Translations under genes and position numbers: made by a program
Notes under the pieces: model-generated
What the model was told of the DNA's origin: nothing
The model's input: the letters and a program-made list of their open reading frames with translations, nothing else
Database searches by the model: none
Shown: positions 40,920-42,486 of the stretch, one piece after another
How positions within the stretch are numbered: the first letter of the stretch is position 1
Layout of the letters: each line of letters opens with the position of its first letter
Assembly: GCA_017993835.1 (NCBI GenBank)
Contig: JAGOLX010000024.1
Location: 39,309-81,794, forward strand
Length of the DNA: 42,486 bases
Reading direction: 5' to 3'
DNA from: Phycisphaerae bacterium
GTDB lineage: Bacteria > Planctomycetota > Phycisphaerae > Sedimentisphaerales > Anaerobacaceae

Positions 40920-41010
40920 CGCCTTTCAGTCCCTTCGGCTTCTCGCGTGGCGGCTGCGGGCCCGCCAAACTGGAGTCGATTATGGCTGTACGGGGACGAA
41001 GTGTCAAGGG
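40920..41010. repeat. Composite dispersed repeat R2 (partial)
   Basis: The first modules of R1 recur in the same orientation: CTTCTCGCGTGGCGGC, GGGCCCGCCAAACTGGAGTC and GATTATGGCTG. It then diverges where R1 has its GGCCCG hairpin. With R1 it brackets the toxin-antitoxin genes as direct repeats. Confidence 0.8.
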
Positions 41011-41277
41011 CGGCGAAGCCGCGTGGAAGCGAAGAAGCGTAGGAGCGTTTTGCGAGCGGGGCAAGCGGCCGGGGGCCGGGGTCGGGCCCAATCCCCGCAA
41101 ATCGGCGAAATCTGCGGATGCAATGCCGCATTTCGTGATTCGTGGCCCGTGGCTTGAGATGGCCTCAGATGGGAACGGTGTGCGGAGCACACCCTACCGC
41201 TGCCGCGTTCATCAGCGTTCATCTGCGGTTGCATCTCCTCTGGGGCCTCTGCGCCTCTGTGGTGGAAAGGAAGATGG

Positions 41278-41297
41278 ATTCCCGCTTCCGCGGGAAT
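41278..41297. repeat. 20-bp palindrome of the ATTCCC-N8-GGGAAT pattern
   Basis: This palindrome has ATTCCCGC and GCGGGAAT arms. The same pattern occurs at 40047-40066 and 42287-42306, each followed by GAC. The pattern equals that described for the Neisseria dRS3 repeat. Confidence 0.85.
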
Positions 41298-41529
41298 GAC
41301 ACAGAGGGATTGCCACGCTGTCCTTCGCAATAACAGAGTCGAATCCGCGTCCATCCGTGTGAATCCATGTCGAAGATCGAGCGCGTGGGTTGAGAACCCA
41401 CCCTACCCGCTTCGTGCCCGTCGTGGTTTCAAACGCTGAACCAGTCCGGCGGAGCCTCTCATGCGAATCGACCATCGAGGTCCCGCGGTTGACAGGCGCG
41501 CGACTGGGCATCTCTATCCGGCGTCGATG

Positions 41530-42021
41530 TCACGGGGCGTCATCCCCGGACAGCGCGCGCCCGACGTAGACGACCTCGCCCACAGAAGACTCCGTGGCAC
41601 CACGGTAAAAACCAACGCCCTCCAACGTACCGTCGAGTGCATTCGGATCCATCGTGATGGTCATCATGTCAATTCCGACAGTACAAGAGTCGCCTTCACA
41701 CCTTTTGCCCTGCAGACAGAGCGTGGCACGGATCTCGTTGTTCATGCGCTCCATGTTCCCAAAGAGGCTGAACGTGAGATCCTCGGGGTCCGTAATCGCC
41801 AGGACACCGCTGCACAGATAGTGGTCGTCGACCACCTTCATAACGCCTAGGCGAAGCGTTCCTGAGATCGGGGTCCCTTCGATTGTATTCGAGAAAGACC
41901 ACAACTGTTCACCGACAAGACCGTCTGGGTCGCCGCCCCCTCCCCCGGCGTCTCGTGGGGGCAGAATGCCTACCAAGCCGACAACACAAAGACCGACAAG
42001 AATACCCGTAGTGAATCTCAT
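41530..42021 (-). CDS. Exported protein of unknown function
   Basis: This is a 163-residue protein with an N-terminal hydrophobic signal (FTTGILVGLCVVGLVGILPP) and then a glycine run (DAGGGGGDPDG). The mature part is predicted to be beta-rich (LWSFSNTIEGTPISGTLRLG, DLTFSLFGNMERM, MTITMDPNALDGTLEG). Four cysteines (CSGVL, CLQGKRC, SCTVG) could form disulfides. No family is recognised. AAAGGA precedes the ATG at 42021. It lies isolated between repeat-filled gaps. Confidence 0.7.
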   Translation of the reverse strand: MRFTTGILVGLCVVGLVGILPPRDAGGGGGDPDGLVGEQLWSFSNTIEGTPISGTLRLGVMKVVDDHYLCSGVLAITDPEDLTFSLFGNMERMNNEIRATLCLQGKRCEGDSCTVGIDMMTITMDPNALDGTLEGVGFYRGATESSVGEVVYVGRALSGDDAP

Positions 42022-42486
42022 CTCATTGTCCTTTCACTAACGCAAGGTCATTATGGCTCGCAAACGATGATTGCGTGATTCCGTCGGCGGAGAAGTACAG
42101 GCGTCAGGCATATCATTCTCACCAACCTCCCCTCCCAGGGGGCCTCTTGCATTGCCTTTGATCTCCCGCAGTGCGGCTGCGGGCCCGCCGAACTGGAGTC
42201 GATTATGGCTGCATGGGGAGGAAATGTCAAGGCCCGTCCTGCGGGCCTTGACCGTCGCTCGTGTCTCGTATCTCGTCGCTCGATGGATTCCCGCTTCTGC
42301 GGGAATGACACCCCGCAACAGCCTCTGCGTCTTTGCGTCTCTGCGTGAGAGAGTTCCTCTGTCTTCGTATTACTACTTGTTCACATCTTGTTGTCCTGCG
42401 CAGATATATCAAGCCGGTATCTTGTTAAGTTGTTGCAGGGTAACACTTTGGTACCGCAAGACGGCCGTGGCGGTAACGCGGCCTTT
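42022..42486. other. Gap at the right edge (465 bases)
   Basis: Apart from repeat R3 nothing is recognised. The AT-richer tail after 42350 has no open frame with a ribosome site and may be the upstream region of a gene outside the window. Confidence 0.55.
42150..42349. repeat. Composite dispersed repeat R3
   Basis: It carries the same modules in the same order and orientation as R1: the GCCTTTGAT lead, CCGCCGAACTGGAGTCGAT, hairpin GTCAAGGCCCG/CGGGCCTTGAC (42226-42252), ATTCCC-N8-GGGAAT (42287-42306) and a CTCTGCGTCTTTGCGTCTCT tail. Confidence 0.88.

Larger units (their letters stand above)
40890..41529. other. Gap of repeats without a gene (640 bases)
   Basis: Holds repeat R2 (40920-41010), an AATCGGCGAAATCTGCGG unit (41091-41117), CATCAGCGTTCATCTGCGG-type text near 41210, the ATTCCC-N8-GGGAAT palindrome (41278-41297), an ATCCGCGTCCATCCGTGTGA unit near 41342 and a GTGGGTTGAGAACCCAC palindrome (41385-41401). 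No credible reading frame. Confidence 0.65.

Noticed and set aside
40886-41204. Reverse open frames of 80-125 codons upstream of the toxin gene
   Set aside because: They are translations of the composite repeats; the same peptide fragments recur from R1 and R3.
39911-42349. CRISPR-like spacing of repeats near the right end
   Set aside because: Repeats are composite, irregularly spaced, far apart and not separated by uniform spacers; no cas genes are present.

Overview
The window is high-GC DNA that reads as a chromosomal segment of a planctomycete-like bacterium, most likely of the Phycisphaerae or a related anaerobic lineage. The grounds are a DUF1080 protein, a very large CotH plus lamin-tail secreted protein, many lipoproteins, a bifunctional-nuclease-domain protein, a cysteine-poor DksA relative, PurL with fused tandem PurS domains, and dispersed intergenic repeats. 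This assignment is inference; there is no rRNA or tRNA here to settle it.

Layout. 1-11 kb holds housekeeping genes: the 3' part of valS, a BFN-domain gene, lspA with a TPR lipoprotein (divergent from gpmI across two good sigma-70-type promoters), then gpmI-mutL-btuF-btuC-btuD in a tight run. 11-17 kb holds a DksA-like regulator, yacG, a large membrane protein, a nucleoside-diphosphate-sugar 4,6-dehydratase of the WbpM/CapD type and a secreted EF-hand protein. 17-21.5 kb holds a DUF2461 gene, a GxxExxY gene bracketed by repeats, a methyltransferase scrap, an isochorismatase-family hydrolase, an ECF sigma/anti-sigma pair and a PilZ protein. 21.6-30.3 kb holds a Sua5-phosphatase fusion with rpiB, a coiled-coil lipoprotein, accA, and a tyrA-purL-purQ run. 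30.4-37 kb holds two reverse-strand secreted proteins, CotH/lamin-tail and a tandemly duplicated DUF1080. 37-42.5 kb is an accessory stretch of three orphan lipoproteins, a HigBA-type toxin-antitoxin pair with its own promoter and operator, one hypothetical protein, and several families of palindromic repeats.

The most unusual object is a roughly 170-bp folded element present twice. One copy lies just after valS; the other lies inside the purQ reading frame. Each copy has two internal hairpins with a shared core, enclosed by a long outer stem. The outer arm sequence differs completely between the copies, yet is self-complementary in each. Its purQ copy is translated in frame as about 56 extra residues. 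A second notable object is the fusion of Sua5 to a YwlE-like low-molecular-weight phosphatase followed by rpiB, which condenses the ywlC-ywlE-ywlF gene order of Bacillus subtilis.

Limits: all calls are by reading. Protein families were recognised from motifs, not from searches, and starts of several genes are uncertain, as noted in each entry.
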